Assembly (NCBI RefSeq): GCF_001653715.1
Contig: NZ_LWHQ01000022.1
Location: forward strand, 62,001 to 126,000
Length of the DNA: 64,000 nucleotides
Origin: Methylobacterium platani
Lineage (GTDB): Bacteria > Pseudomonadota > Alphaproteobacteria > Rhizobiales > Beijerinckiaceae
Direction: 5' to 3'
Below, one piece after another: positions 26,983-35,178 of this stretch. Under the pieces are notes generated by a model that was given only the letters and a program-made list of their open reading frames with translations, made no database searches and was not told the DNA's origin. Both the position numbers and the translations under genes were made by a program. Position 1 is the first letter of the stretch; every line of letters begins with the position of its first letter.

Positions 26983-28272
26983 ATGCAGCGCCTCGATTCC
27001 CGCGACCCCGACTTCGAGGCGCAGTTCACCCGCCTGCTCTCGGTCAAGCGCGAGGTGTCCGAGGACGTCGACGCGGTGGTGCGCGACATCATCCGCGACG
27101 TGGTCGAGCGCGGCGACGCGGCACTGATCGACTACACGACGCGCTTCGACCGGCTCGCCCTCACGCCGGAGACCATCCGGGTCTCGGGCGACGAGATCGA
27201 CGCCGCGAGTGCCGCCTGCCCGGCCGAGGCCCTCGACGCCCTGGCGCTCGCGCGCGCGCGGATCGAGACCTACCACCGCGCCCAGGTGCCGGCCGACCAC
27301 CGCGAGACCGACGCGCTCGGCGTCACCCTGGGCTGGCGCTGGACCGCGCTCGAATCGGTCGGCCTCTACGTGCCGGGGGGCACCGCGAGCTATCCGTCCT
27401 CGGTGCTGATGAACGCGGTGCCGGCCAAGGTCGCGGGCGTGCCGCGCCTCGCCATGGTGGTGCCGACGCCGGACGGCGTCACCAACCCGCTGGTGCTCGC
27501 CGCCGCCAAGCTCGCCGGGGTCGACGAGGTGTTCCGGGTCGGCGGTGCGCAAGGAGTGGCGGCGCTCGCCTACGGCACGGCGACGATCCGGCCGGTCGCC
27601 AAGATCGTCGGCCCGGGCAACGCCTACGTGGCGGCGGCCAAGCGCCGGGTGTTCGGCCAGGTCGGCATCGACATGATCGCCGGCCCCTCCGAGGTGCTGA
27701 TCCTGGCCGATTCCTCTGCCAACCCGGACTGGGTCGCGGCGGACCTGCTGGCCCAGGCCGAGCACGACGCGGCCGCCCAGGCCATCCTCGTCACCGACAG
27801 CGACGCGCTCGCGGATGCGGTGGCGCTCGCGGTCGAGGGCCAGCTGAAGACCCTGCCGCGCCGGGAGATCGCGACCGCGAGCTGGCGCGACTACGGCGCC
27901 ATCGTGCGGGTCGAACGCCTCGCCGACGCGATCCCGCTCGTCGACCGGCTGGCGCCCGAGCACCTCGAGATCGAATCCCACGACGCCGAGGCCCTCGCGG
28001 CGCGGGTGCGCAATGCCGGCGCGATCTTCCTCGGCGCCCACACGCCCGAGGCGATCGGCGACTATGTCGGCGGCCCCAACCACGTCCTGCCGACCGCCCG
28101 CTCGGCCCGGTTCTCCTCCGGCCTCGGCGTGCTCGACTTCATGAAGCGGACCTCGATCCTGTCCTGCACGCCCGATGCGCTCCGGGCGCTCGGTCCCGCC
28201 GCGGTGGCGCTCGGCCGCTCGGAGGGGCTCGACGGGCACGCCCGCTCGGTGGCGATCCGGCTGAACCTCTAG
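26983..28272 (+). CDS. hisD: Histidinol dehydrogenase
   Basis: This 429-residue zinc enzyme carries out the last two steps of histidine synthesis, histidinol to histidine with two NAD+. Seen: [27 protein letters not shown], the [33 protein letters not shown] signature block, the Zn ligand segment [10 protein letters not shown], and [11 protein letters not shown] 26983 is chosen; the longer upstream frame overlaps the DUF2948 gene. It is followed by UPF0262 and a low-molecular-weight phosphatase, probably as one operon. Confidence 0.97.
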   Translation: MQRLDSRDPDFEAQFTRLLSVKREVSEDVDAVVRDIIRDVVERGDAALIDYTTRFDRLALTPETIRVSGDEIDAASAACPAEALDALALARARIETYHRAQVPADHRETDALGVTLGWRWTALESVGLYVPGGTASYPSSVLMNAVPAKVAGVPRLAMVVPTPDGVTNPLVLAAAKLAGVDEVFRVGGAQGVAALAYGTATIRPVAKIVGPGNAYVAAAKRRVFGQVGIDMIAGPSEVLILADSSANPDWVAADLLAQAEHDAAAQAILVTDSDALADAVALAVEGQLKTLPRREIATASWRDYGAIVRVERLADAIPLVDRLAPEHLEIESHDAEALAARVRNAGAIFLGAHTPEAIGDYVGGPNHVLPTARSARFSSGLGVLDFMKRTSILSCTPDALRALGPAAVALGRSEGLDGHARSVAIRLNL

Positions 28273-28367
28273 CGCCCGCCCAACGTCCGGCTTGCGCGGG
28301 ACGCCGCGCTCGCCTTCTGCTGCAAGCCTTCCCGTGCAAGCCTTCCAATCCCGCGAGAGGTGACCCG

Positions 28368-28856
28368 ATGGCGAGCGAGGCTCCCGATCCGCGACAGCGC
28401 CTGGCGGCGGTGACGCTCGACGAGGAATCGATCGGGCGCGGCAACCCGGACCAGGAGCACGAGCGCGCCATCGCGATCTACGACATCCTGGAATCGAACA
28501 GCTTTCGCGTCGCCAACCAGGAGGGCGGTCCCTACGCGCTCGCGCTCGGCCTCGTCGAGAACAAGCTCTCCTTCGCCATCTCGACCGCCGACGGCCGGCC
28601 GGTGATGACCCATCTCCTGTCGCTGACGCCGTTCCGCGGCGTGATCCGCGACTACGAGATGATCTGCGACAGCTACTTCAAGGCGATCCGGACCGCCTCG
28701 CCGAGCCAGATCGAGGCGATCGACATGGGCCGGCGCGGGGTCCACAACGAGGCCTCCGAGCTGCTGCGCCAGCGCCTGGAGGGCAAGGTCGAGATCGACC
28801 ACGACACCGCCCGCCGGCTGTTCACCCTCATCTTCGCCCTGCACTGGAAGGGCTGA
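28368..28856 (+). CDS. UPF0262 family protein
   Basis: This 162-residue protein matches the alphaproteobacterial UPF0262 family: [77 protein letters not shown] and [30 protein letters not shown]. Function unknown. GAGAGG precedes ATG 28368. It lies 95 bp after hisD and 4 bp before the phosphatase gene, with which it is probably co-transcribed. Confidence 0.92.
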   Translation: MASEAPDPRQRLAAVTLDEESIGRGNPDQEHERAIAIYDILESNSFRVANQEGGPYALALGLVENKLSFAISTADGRPVMTHLLSLTPFRGVIRDYEMICDSYFKAIRTASPSQIEAIDMGRRGVHNEASELLRQRLEGKVEIDHDTARRLFTLIFALHWKG

Positions 28857-28860
28857 GCCG

Positions 28861-29406
28861 GTGTCCGGAAGCCCCCTTCCGGACAGTGCCGCCGGGGCCG
28901 ATCCGTCCGGGCCGGATGCCGCGACGCCGGACCCGGCGAGACCGACCCCGCCCAAGCCGACCCTGTCCAAGCCGGGCCGGCGGGTACAGTCGGTGCTGTT
29001 CGTCTGCAACTTCAACGCCGTGCGCTCGGCCTGCGCCGAGGCGCTGGCGCGGCACTACTTCGGCAAGTCGATCTACGTGCAGTCCGCGGGCGTGCGCAGC
29101 GGCGAGCCCACCGACCCGTTCATGGTCTCGGCCCTCGACGAGATCGGCATCGACGCCTCGCGCCACCGCCCCCGCACCCTGGAGGAGCTGGAGGAGTGGG
29201 AGGGCCTGAACTTCGACCTGATCGTCTCGCTCTCGCCGGAGGCCCACCACGCGGCCCTCGAGCTCACCCGCACGGTGGCGGCCGAGGTCGAGTACTGGCC
29301 GACCCCCGACCCGACGGTGTCGCAGGGCTCGCGCGAGCAGCGCCTCGACGCCTATCGCGACGTGCGCGACGGGCTGGGGTTCCGCATCCGGCAGCGGTTG
29401 CGGTGA
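28861..29406 (+). CDS. Low-molecular-weight protein tyrosine phosphatase-like protein
   Basis: This 181-residue protein contains the LMW-PTP P-loop C49-NFNAV-R55-S in VLFVCNFNAVRSACAEALARHY, and a later WPTPDPT segment supplying the general-acid Asp of the family (DPT motif). The GTG start at 28861 is followed by about 40 Pro/Ala/Asp-rich residues before the domain, so a later start is possible. The family removes phosphate from protein tyrosine, or reduces arsenate. Linkage to hisD and UPF0262 is conserved in Rhizobiales, but the substrate is unknown. Confidence 0.85.
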   Translation: MSGSPLPDSAAGADPSGPDAATPDPARPTPPKPTLSKPGRRVQSVLFVCNFNAVRSACAEALARHYFGKSIYVQSAGVRSGEPTDPFMVSALDEIGIDASRHRPRTLEELEEWEGLNFDLIVSLSPEAHHAALELTRTVAAEVEYWPTPDPTVSQGSREQRLDAYRDVRDGLGFRIRQRLR

Positions 29407-29420
29407 CGGGCGGACGGCGC

Positions 29421-29741
29421 CTACAGCCCCAGCGCCCGCCCTGCCGCCACCACGCCCAGCCCCGCCAGCACCGCGGCCAATTCGAACCGCGTCAGCGCCA
29501 TCACGGCGGCGGCGGCGGCGAGGCCCATCAGCCCGGGAAGCCCGGCGGAGAGGCCGGTGGGGAGCGCGGTCGCCACCACGATCGAGCCCGGCAGGGCGCG
29601 CAGGCCCCGCTCGACCCGCGGGGTGAGGCGGACTCGGCTCATCAGCACCACGCCCGAGGCGCGACAGAGATAGGTGACGAGGGCGAGCGCCAGGATGGCG
29701 ATCCACGGGCCGGCGGGCCCGGCGAGAAGTGCGTCGATCAC
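29421..29741 (-). CDS. azlD: AzlD-family branched-chain amino acid exporter subunit
   Basis: This 106-residue protein has three to four membrane helices and the AzlD core ILALALVTYLCRASGVVLMSRV...RGLRALPGSIVVATALP. The start is GTG 29741, which overlaps the azlC stop (GTGA); the longer open frame upstream is a shadow of azlC. With AzlC it forms a small permease that exports branched-chain amino acids in characterised systems. The substrate here is inferred. Confidence 0.85.
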   Translation of the reverse strand: MIDALLAGPAGPWIAILALALVTYLCRASGVVLMSRVRLTPRVERGLRALPGSIVVATALPTGLSAGLPGLMGLAAAAAVMALTRFELAAVLAGLGVVAAGRALGL

Positions 29742-30454
29742 CGCGCCGCCCCGTCGTCGACGAGGAGGCCGGTGACGAGGCCCGCCGCGGCACCCGCCGC
29801 GATGAAGGCGTAGCCCGGCACCAGCCGCTGCACCAGGAGGGCGACGAGGCCCGAGGCGAGCCAGGGCAGAGCCGGCCGTACCCCGCGCCAGAGCGGCGCC
29901 AGCATCGCGGCGAAGAACACCGGCAGGATCATGTCGAGGGCGTAGGCCCGGGGCTGGGTCACCAGGGCGCCGGCGAGGTGGCCGGCCATCGTCGAGGCGA
30001 CCCAGAGCGGCCACAGGCCGATGCCGGCGCCGAACAGCACGCCGAGGTCGCGGCCGCCCTCGGAGCGGTGGCGCACGCCGATGAGCCAGCTCGCGTCGAC
30101 GAGGACGAACAGCGTCATCGCCGTGCGCCAGAGCGGCGTGCCGCGCATCCAGGGCTGGATCGTCGCGCCCATCAGGATCATGCGGGCGTTGATGAGGCCG
30201 GTCACCGTCATGGCGGCAAGCAGCGCGCTCACCGTCCAGGGCCGGCCCCAGACCTCGAGGGTCACCATCTGGGCCGATCCGGCATAGACGAGGGCGCTGG
30301 CGCCCGCGGCCTCGGCCAGGGTCAGGCCGCGCTGCGCCGCGGCCGCCCCGAAGGCGGCGCCGAAGACCGCGATGCTGGGCCAGAGCGGCAGGCTGAGCCG
30401 GATGCCCGTGAGGATGCCGGCACGGGTGAAGGGCGCGGCGGAGGCATGGGACAT
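29738..30454 (-). CDS. azlC: AzlC-family branched-chain amino acid exporter subunit
   Basis: This 238-residue protein has about seven membrane helices and the AzlC motifs AAGASALVYAGSAQMVTLE and GLINARMILMGATIQPWM. It is the larger subunit of the AzlCD permease and is co-translated with azlD through a 4-bp overlap. No regulator (AzlB/Lrp) is adjacent. Confidence 0.9.
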   Translation of the reverse strand: MSHASAAPFTRAGILTGIRLSLPLWPSIAVFGAAFGAAAAQRGLTLAEAAGASALVYAGSAQMVTLEVWGRPWTVSALLAAMTVTGLINARMILMGATIQPWMRGTPLWRTAMTLFVLVDASWLIGVRHRSEGGRDLGVLFGAGIGLWPLWVASTMAGHLAGALVTQPRAYALDMILPVFFAAMLAPLWRGVRPALPWLASGLVALLVQRLVPGYAFIAAGAAAGLVTGLLVDDGAAR

Positions 30455-30611
30455 GGGGGCGGGAATCGCATGGTGCGGCGGGGGATCCGTCAGGTGCCGC
30501 CCTCTCCGGCGGGCGTCAATCCGCGGGCCTGCCGACCCAGGGTTGCGAAATCCGGGTCCGCTCCGGCCACGCTCAGGGTTGACGAAGTCTCAATCCGACG
30601 AATCGTGCCAC

Positions 30612-30627
30612 GTTTCCACGTGAAACA
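30612..30627. promoter_or_regulatory. parS-like site
   Basis: GTTTCCACGTGAAACA matches 13 of 16 positions of the ParB-binding consensus (TGTTTCACGTGAAACA) and has a perfect right half. It lies in the gap between azlC and the sensor kinase, about 15.6 kb from the putative origin, within the distance at which alphaproteobacterial parS sites occur. Confidence 0.4.
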
Positions 30628-30642
30628 GCGTCTCGCCCCGGC

Positions 30643-31650
30643 TCATCCGGGCAGCGGCAGCGCGATGACGATGCGGCGCTCGCGGCCGGTCTCGGCGACG
30701 GTGGTGGTCGCGCGCAGGTCGTAGGCGAGCATCCGCTCCAGCATCTCGCCGCGCAGGGCGCCACCCTGCATGCCGCCCTGCGGCGTTGCGTCGATGACGG
30801 GACGGGCACCGGGACGCGCCCCTTCGCGCCACGTCACGGTGAGGTGCGTCGCCGCCGCGCTCCAGGTCACCGCGATGCGGTCGTGACCGTCGAGCGCGGC
30901 ACCGAGGGCCAGCTCGTGCAGGACGAGCCCGAGCTTCTCGGCCATCTCGGCCGGCAGCCGCAGCGGCGGACCGGCGAACTCGCTCGGTTCCGGCAGGGCG
31001 TGGGCGGAGAGCTCGTTCCGGATCAGGACGTCCAGGGCGACGCCGGCCAGGGGCTCGCGGGTGATGCTGGCCTGGATGCGGGCCAGGGCGGCCAGCCGGT
31101 CGTCGATGTGGGAGGCCACGTCCTCGCCGCTCGCGCCGTCGGCGACGCGGCGCACGATGCCGCGGATCACCGCGAGGTTGTTGCGGGTCCGCCGCTGCAA
31201 TTCATGGACGAGGCGCGCCTGCTCCTCGCGGATCGCGTGCAGGGCATGAATGTCGGTCGAGGTTCCGAACCAGGCCGTCGGCCGGCCGTCGCCGTCGCGC
31301 CGGGGCTCCGCCCGGGTCGAGAACCAGACGTAGGCCTCCCCGTCCGCATCGCGCCGGCACAGGCGGTGCTCGATCGAGAGGCGGCCCTGCCGGGCGGCCT
31401 GCTGCCAGGCCTCGCGCGTGCGCTCGCGGTCCTCCGGATGGATGGCGTCGAGCCAGCCGTAGCCGCGGCTGCGGCCCGGGCCCTGCCCGGTGAAGGCGGC
31501 CCATTGCCGGCTGGCCCAGATCCAGTCGCCGAGCGGGTTCGACTGCCAGACCAGGTGCGGGATGCTCTCGATCATGCGGCGAAAATCGGGCTCCTCCGCC
31601 GCTCCGGTCTCCCCCCGTTCCGTCTCCGACCTGCCGGCCTCACGCCTCAT
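30643..31650 (-). CDS. PAS-HWE-type sensor kinase homologue with degenerate catalytic motifs
   Basis: This is a 335-residue cytoplasmic protein. Residues about 20-140 form a PAS fold (FRRMIESIPHLVWQSNPLGDWIWASRQWAAFTG...WFGTSTDIHAL) and the rest matches the HWE/HisKA_2 kinase core. The usual phosphoacceptor motif ELQHRTRN reads ELQRRTRN here (Arg153, codon CGG at 31192-31194 on the complement). The N-box HELATNA reads HELALGA, losing the Mg-binding Asn, and no clear G1 box (DxGxG) is seen. Autophosphorylation in the usual way is therefore unlikely. It overlaps the Crp-type gene by 11 bp, so the two are co-translated. ATG 31650 is chosen because it starts just before the PAS domain. Confidence 0.8.
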   Translation of the reverse strand: MRREAGRSETERGETGAAEEPDFRRMIESIPHLVWQSNPLGDWIWASRQWAAFTGQGPGRSRGYGWLDAIHPEDRERTREAWQQAARQGRLSIEHRLCRRDADGEAYVWFSTRAEPRRDGDGRPTAWFGTSTDIHALHAIREEQARLVHELQRRTRNNLAVIRGIVRRVADGASGEDVASHIDDRLAALARIQASITREPLAGVALDVLIRNELSAHALPEPSEFAGPPLRLPAEMAEKLGLVLHELALGAALDGHDRIAVTWSAAATHLTVTWREGARPGARPVIDATPQGGMQGGALRGEMLERMLAYDLRATTTVAETGRERRIVIALPLPG

Positions 31651-32383
31651 TGGAGTCGAGGTGCCGCCCTTCGCGGCCCAGATGCAGGTAGTTCGGGTTG
31701 AACTGGACGGCCCGCTGCAGCGCGTCGAGCCGGTGGATGGTGAGCTCGCGGCCACGTAGCGAGATGAGGCCGACGCTGCGCAGCTCCTGGAGCGTGCGGT
31801 TCACGTGCACCACCGACAGCCCGATCGTGTCGGCGATCTCGGCCTGGGTCAGCGGCAGCTCGCAGGTATTGCCCTGGACGAGCCCGACCGTGCGCAGCCG
31901 CACGTAGAGCTCGCACAGCAGGTGGCCCAGCCGCTCGAAGGCGGTGCGCTGGCCGATATTCACGGTCCATTCGCGCTGGATCGCCGCCGCCACCATGGAT
32001 TCCCAGCACAGGGCCTGCGACAGGCGGGCGGGCCCGGAAGTGAGCTGGCGCATGGTCTCGGCGGGGATCTCGGCCAGGGTCACGGCCGTCACGGTGCCGA
32101 TCGAGTGATCCATCTCGCGCAGGACCGAGACGTTGTGGTCGCACAGGTCGCCGGGCAGCAGGTAGGCGATGATCTGGCGCCGGCCGTCCTCGAGGGTCTT
32201 GTAGCGGCAGGCCCAGCCGTCGACGATCAGGTTCACGCCCTGGGGCACGTCGCCTTCGTGGACGATGTCGTCCCGGGACCGGATGCGGCGCGTGCGCTGG
32301 CGAGCCGCCTGATCCAGCGCGTGCTTATCCTCGGAGGACAGGCTCGTGAAATGCTCGAGTTTGCGAATGAGAAACTCAGCCAA
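31640..32383 (-). CDS. Crp/Fnr-family transcriptional regulator
   Basis: This 247-residue regulator has an N-terminal cyclic-nucleotide-binding-type beta barrel (about residues 25-140, with GVNLIVDGWACRYKTLEDGRRQIIAYLLPGDLC) and a C-terminal winged HTH (LPLTQAEIADTIGLSVVHVNRTLQELRS). The N-terminal Cys set of FNR oxygen sensors is absent. The start appears to be TTG 32383 with AGGA 4 nt upstream; no ATG or GTG fits. Upstream lie two palindromes with CRP-like geometry (N6 spacing). It is the first gene of a pair with the degenerate kinase. Confidence 0.9.
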   Translation of the reverse strand: MAEFLIRKLEHFTSLSSEDKHALDQAARQRTRRIRSRDDIVHEGDVPQGVNLIVDGWACRYKTLEDGRRQIIAYLLPGDLCDHNVSVLREMDHSIGTVTAVTLAEIPAETMRQLTSGPARLSQALCWESMVAAAIQREWTVNIGQRTAFERLGHLLCELYVRLRTVGLVQGNTCELPLTQAEIADTIGLSVVHVNRTLQELRSVGLISLRGRELTIHRLDALQRAVQFNPNYLHLGREGRHLDSNEA

Positions 32384-32406
32384 AGCGTCCTGCCATACGA
32401 CCCTTC

Positions 32407-32422
32407 ATGTGAAATAACACAT
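32407..32422. promoter_or_regulatory. CRP-type palindrome upstream of the Crp/Fnr gene
   Basis: ATGTG-AAATAA-CACAT is a perfect 16-bp palindrome with the N6 spacer of CRP-family operators, 24-39 bp before the Crp/Fnr start codon and in an AT-rich patch. It overlaps a second palindrome, AACACA-TT-TGTGTT (32416-32429). Likely autoregulatory site. Confidence 0.5.
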
Positions 32423-32487
32423 TTGTGTTCATCAATATAGTATCAAAAGTTAATTATGATCGGTGGCCTGTAAACTTTTGAGAATTT

Positions 32488-32507
32488 ACCGTTGCAATGT
32501 CAACGGT
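32488..32507. promoter_or_regulatory. Second N6-spaced palindrome between Crp/Fnr and the NepR-like gene
   Basis: ACCGTTG-CAATGT-CAACGGT is a perfect palindrome with 7-bp arms and an N6 spacer, in the 346-bp gap between the divergent Crp/Fnr and NepR-like genes. The rest of the gap (32508-32729) shows no recognisable element. Confidence 0.45.
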
Positions 32508-32729
32508 GACCCGTGGGCCGTCCGGGGATGCGGTGCGTCGAACCTCGTTGCGACGACGTCGATCCGGGTCGTTTCCGGGCCGGATCGCACCGGCCGAGGG
32601 GTCCCCGGAAGTGTTGCGGTCGAACAACATCAGGTTTGGAAGTGGAAGCTCGGCCACAGACCGGGGATTGTGATCCGCGTCCGGATGGGCAGTTTTGGCC
32701 GTGGGGGCGCTCCAGACGCTGAGGCTGCG

Positions 32730-33038
32730 ATGATGTCACGGGCGATGCACGATCGACCCGGCGGGCCGGCACCCGCCATCCTGCCGCCGGCCTTCCGGTC
32801 GGTCCACGGCGCGGAGCCTCTCGCCGCCGTCTTGGCGCCGGGCCTTCAGGCGGCCTTCGACGGCTGCCTGGCCGAGGCGCTGCCGGCGGATCTCGCCGGC
32901 CTCCTGGAGCGGCTCGACCGGTCCGGAACCTCGGGCGCCGCGACGACCGGTCCGTCGCGGACGCCCCGACACGACCAGACGCCCGGAACCGCGGCCGCGC
33001 GCCGCTTCCGCACCTCCGCCATCCTCGAGCGTTCGTAG
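32730..33038 (+). CDS. NepR-like small protein (possible anti-sigma factor)
   Basis: This predicted 102-residue protein begins at ATG 32730 (GAGG 5 nt upstream; the next codon is also ATG). Its core LAPGLQAAFDGCLAEALPADLAGLLERLDRS fits the NepR pattern of two helices with [FY]D-x-[LV]-x2-E-x2-P then L-L-x2-L. NepR binds and inhibits the general stress sigma factor EcfG and is released by PhyR. The flanks are low complexity. No phyR or ecfG is in the window, so this would be an orphan paralogue. HWE-type kinases work in the same pathway, which makes the neighbour at 30.6 kb suggestive. Assignment is by motif only. Confidence 0.5.
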   Translation: MMSRAMHDRPGGPAPAILPPAFRSVHGAEPLAAVLAPGLQAAFDGCLAEALPADLAGLLERLDRSGTSGAATTGPSRTPRHDQTPGTAAARRFRTSAILERS

Positions 33039-33044
33039 AGTCCC

Positions 33045-33320
33045 ATGAGCGAAACCGCCGCCGAAACCACCCGCCTGATCGCCTTTCCGCAGGCCGTGAC
33101 CGTCGCCCCCGTCGACGAGAACACCGCCTCGATGATCGAGGTGCTGCAGGAGCAGCTGCGCCTCGCCCGCGAGGGCAAGCTGCGCTCCGTCGCGGTGGTG
33201 TCGGTCTCCTCCGACGGCGGGGCGATCGGCACGCAATGGTCCTGCACCCACGGCGACATCACCAGCCTGATCGGCAAGCTGACGGTGCTGACCCACGACA
33301 TGATGGCGGCCCGCAAGTGA
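33045..33320 (+). CDS. Small conserved hypothetical protein
   Basis: This 91-residue protein lies 6 bp after the NepR-like gene and is probably co-transcribed with it. It has an amphipathic helix (ENTASMIEVLQEQLRLAREGKLRSVAVVSVSSDGG) followed by WSCTHGDITSLIGKLTVLTHDMM. Similar compact proteins with a helix, a strand and a WSCTHGD-type motif occur in alphaproteobacteria and phages, without known function. There is no signal peptide or membrane helix. Confidence 0.65.
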   Translation: MSETAAETTRLIAFPQAVTVAPVDENTASMIEVLQEQLRLAREGKLRSVAVVSVSSDGGAIGTQWSCTHGDITSLIGKLTVLTHDMMAARK

Positions 33321-33395
33321 GCCGCCTCCCGGTGACGGTCGCCCGTCGCCGGTCACGGCCCGCGGGGCCGACCCGCAGGCGGCGGACCTCCGCCT

Positions 33396-33656
33396 TCAGC
33401 CGCGGCTGAGGCGCCGGGCATTGGCCCGCACCTTCCGGCGGTAGTCGCTCACCACGCGCTCGGGCGTGCCGCCGGTGGCGAGCGTCATCACGGCCTCCGC
33501 CGCGGCCTCGACCTTCTCGGTCACCATGCGCTGCGCCTCGACCTGGGCCGCGGCGCCGCCGAGCGAGAGCTTGGCCAGCCGCAGGGCGACGACCGTCTGC
33601 GCCTCCATGCCGAGGCGAACGGTGTCGAGGCCGAGGCGCAGCCAGGAATCGTACAT
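33396..33656 (-). CDS. Small phasin-like/uncharacterised helical protein
   Basis: This 86-residue protein (ATG 33656) begins MYDSWLRLGLDTVRLGMEAQTVVALRLAKLS and continues with long amphipathic helices (AQVEAQRMVTEKVEAAAEAVMTLA) and a basic tail. This pattern is common in uncharacterised Rhizobiales proteins that resemble phasins. It may bind polyester granules or membranes; that is inference. The open frame extending upstream overlaps the next gene and is judged a shadow. Confidence 0.65.
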   Translation of the reverse strand: MYDSWLRLGLDTVRLGMEAQTVVALRLAKLSLGGAAAQVEAQRMVTEKVEAAAEAVMTLATGGTPERVVSDYRRKVRANARRLSRG

Positions 33657-33738
33657 CGCGAGACGTCTCCGAGATCGGGGCGCGAGCGGGCCGCCCGATC
33701 GGGCGAACGCCGCAGCAGCCGCGGTGTTTCGAGGAAAA

Positions 33739-34416
33739 TCAGGGAATCGCACCCTGCGGCAGCACCAGGCCGCCGGGGGTCCGGGACGGCGCATCGGCGG
33801 GCGCGGCGGCCCGCTCGCGCTTCGGCTTCTGCGCACGCGGCGGCGTCGTGGCGGCGGGCTCGGCCGCGGGATCCGCCGCCGGATCGGTCGCTTGCGCCGC
33901 CGCATCCGGCTTCGGCTTGCCCTTGCGGGCGGTGGGAACGGGCTTCGGCGGCCTGGGTCCCGCCACCTTGGGCTCCGCCACCTTCGGGGCGTCGCCGCAG
34001 GCCTCGAACCGCAGCTCTGCCAGAACCTGGCCGCCATCGTCGGCCAGGATGCGCAGGGTCGGCGGCAGGCCCTCCGGGCCGTCGGCCCACCGGATCGTCG
34101 CGGCGTTCTGTGCCTCGAGGGCCGCCGGCGAGGGGCCGCGGCGCAGGCCGGACAGGTCCGGGCCGTAGGCGGTCGCGATCTTGTTGCGGATCACGACCTG
34201 CAGCACCTGCACCGTCTCGGGCGAGAGCGGCCGCAGCGGATTGGTCACGCTCATCGTCCCCTGCCGGGTGACCCAGAGGCGGAAGCCCTTCCCCCCGGCG
34301 AACGCGGCCGCCTGCGGCGCCGCGCAGGCGGGCGCCGCCTCGGGCGCGGCGCGGGCCGGCGAGGGCAGGGCGACGGGAACGATCAGACTGGCGGCCAGCA
34401 CGGCGGCACGCTTCAC
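33739..34416 (-). CDS. Secreted uncharacterised protein with low-complexity tail
   Basis: This 225-residue protein begins at GTG 34416, overlapping the stop of the gene upstream (GTGA). Residues 1-23 form a signal peptide (cleavage near ARA-AP). A folded region (about 35-145) carries FRLWVTRQGTMSVTNPLRPLSPETVQVLQVVIRNKIATAYGPDLSGL and ends with a Cys (RFEACGD). The rest is Pro/Ala/Lys-rich and probably disordered. Function unknown. It is co-transcribed with the membrane-anchored protein upstream. Confidence 0.7.
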   Translation of the reverse strand: MKRAAVLAASLIVPVALPSPARAAPEAAPACAAPQAAAFAGGKGFRLWVTRQGTMSVTNPLRPLSPETVQVLQVVIRNKIATAYGPDLSGLRRGPSPAALEAQNAATIRWADGPEGLPPTLRILADDGGQVLAELRFEACGDAPKVAEPKVAGPRPPKPVPTARKGKPKPDAAAQATDPAADPAAEPAATTPPRAQKPKRERAAAPADAPSRTPGGLVLPQGAIP

Positions 34417-34781
34417 CGGGACTCTCCGTCGCGCTCGGGGGTGGGGGATCCGGCCCGGTGCCCGGGCGCGTCCCGCATCGGCTCGGGGAGGCCGGGCTCC
34501 GCCGGATCGTGATCGATGGTCATGGGACCGTACGGCCGGAAGCGGGGCGCCTCCAGCCGCTCGGGCGCGGCGCGGCGCGGCTCGGGCGCGCGGGCCGCCT
34601 CCTCGAGCACGCCGGCGAGGTCCTGGTCGAAATCGCGAAACAGCTCGTCGCCGCGATCCTCCAGCTCCTGCTCGTGCGGGAGCCGCAGGGGCGGGCGGCG
34701 GGCACGGCCGTGCCCGAACGCGAGCACCAGGCCCGCGAATACCAGGGCTGCCGCGGCAGCCAGAATCACGATCATCTCCAT
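34413..34781 (-). CDS. Membrane-anchored small hypothetical protein
   Basis: This 122-residue protein has one N-terminal membrane helix (about residues 3-23) and a charged cytoplasmic tail (EQELEDRGDELFRDFDQDLAGVLEEAARAPEPRRA) with no recognised family. It overlaps the downstream secreted-protein gene by 4 bp, suggesting that the two work together at the envelope. Confidence 0.65.
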   Translation of the reverse strand: MEMIVILAAAAALVFAGLVLAFGHGRARRPPLRLPHEQELEDRGDELFRDFDQDLAGVLEEAARAPEPRRAAPERLEAPRFRPYGPMTIDHDPAEPGLPEPMRDAPGHRAGSPTPERDGESR

Positions 34782-34888
34782 CGTGACGCCAGCCTTAGAG
34801 CATTTCCGGCGGCGTGTCCGGTCGCGCGGCGACGGGCCCGCATGCGGGGTACGCCGGGACTTCCGCGGCGCCCCGGTGCGGCGGGAGG

Positions 34889-35110
34889 TCAGGCGTCGAG
34901 GTAGCCCGCCTCGCGCAGTCCCGCCTCGATCGCGACCAGGAGGGCGCCGTCCTCCGGCCGGAAGCGGGCAGCCTCCTCGCCGTCACGGGCCGCGACGTCT
35001 CGAGCCTCGCCGTTTTGCGGCGCGACCGCGCGCGCTCCGGCGAGCCCGACGGGCAGGGGGCGTCCGACGCGGGTGGTGGCCGCGCTCAGGGCGGCTCCGA
35101 TCGACATCAT
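34889..35110 (-). CDS. Small hypothetical protein
   Basis: This 73-residue frame begins MMSIGAALSAATTRVGRPLPVG and ends EDGALLVAIEAGLREAGYLDA. No family is recognised and composition is like the host. A TTAACCAT word lies 61 bp upstream (35171-35178). Its reality rests on position and reading frame only. Confidence 0.4.
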   Translation of the reverse strand: MMSIGAALSAATTRVGRPLPVGLAGARAVAPQNGEARDVAARDGEEAARFRPEDGALLVAIEAGLREAGYLDA

Positions 35111-35170
35111 GGCGCGTGGCTCCTCGAATCGGCGTCCTCGGAACCGGCACTCTGGCCCGTTGACGAAATC

Positions 35171-35178
35171 TTAACCAT
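35171..35178. promoter_or_regulatory. TTAACCAT word (CtrA half-site-like)
   Basis: TTAACCAT is the conserved 8-mer of CtrA half-sites. It stands alone in the 277-bp gap between the small hypothetical gene (-) and the PEP carboxylase gene (+). The rest of this gap shows nothing recognisable. Confidence 0.25.

Noticed and set aside
31800..31815. A second parS-like word containing TTCACGTG
   Set aside because: It matches only 12 of 16 positions and lies in the HTH-coding part of the Crp/Fnr gene, so it is explained by coding.
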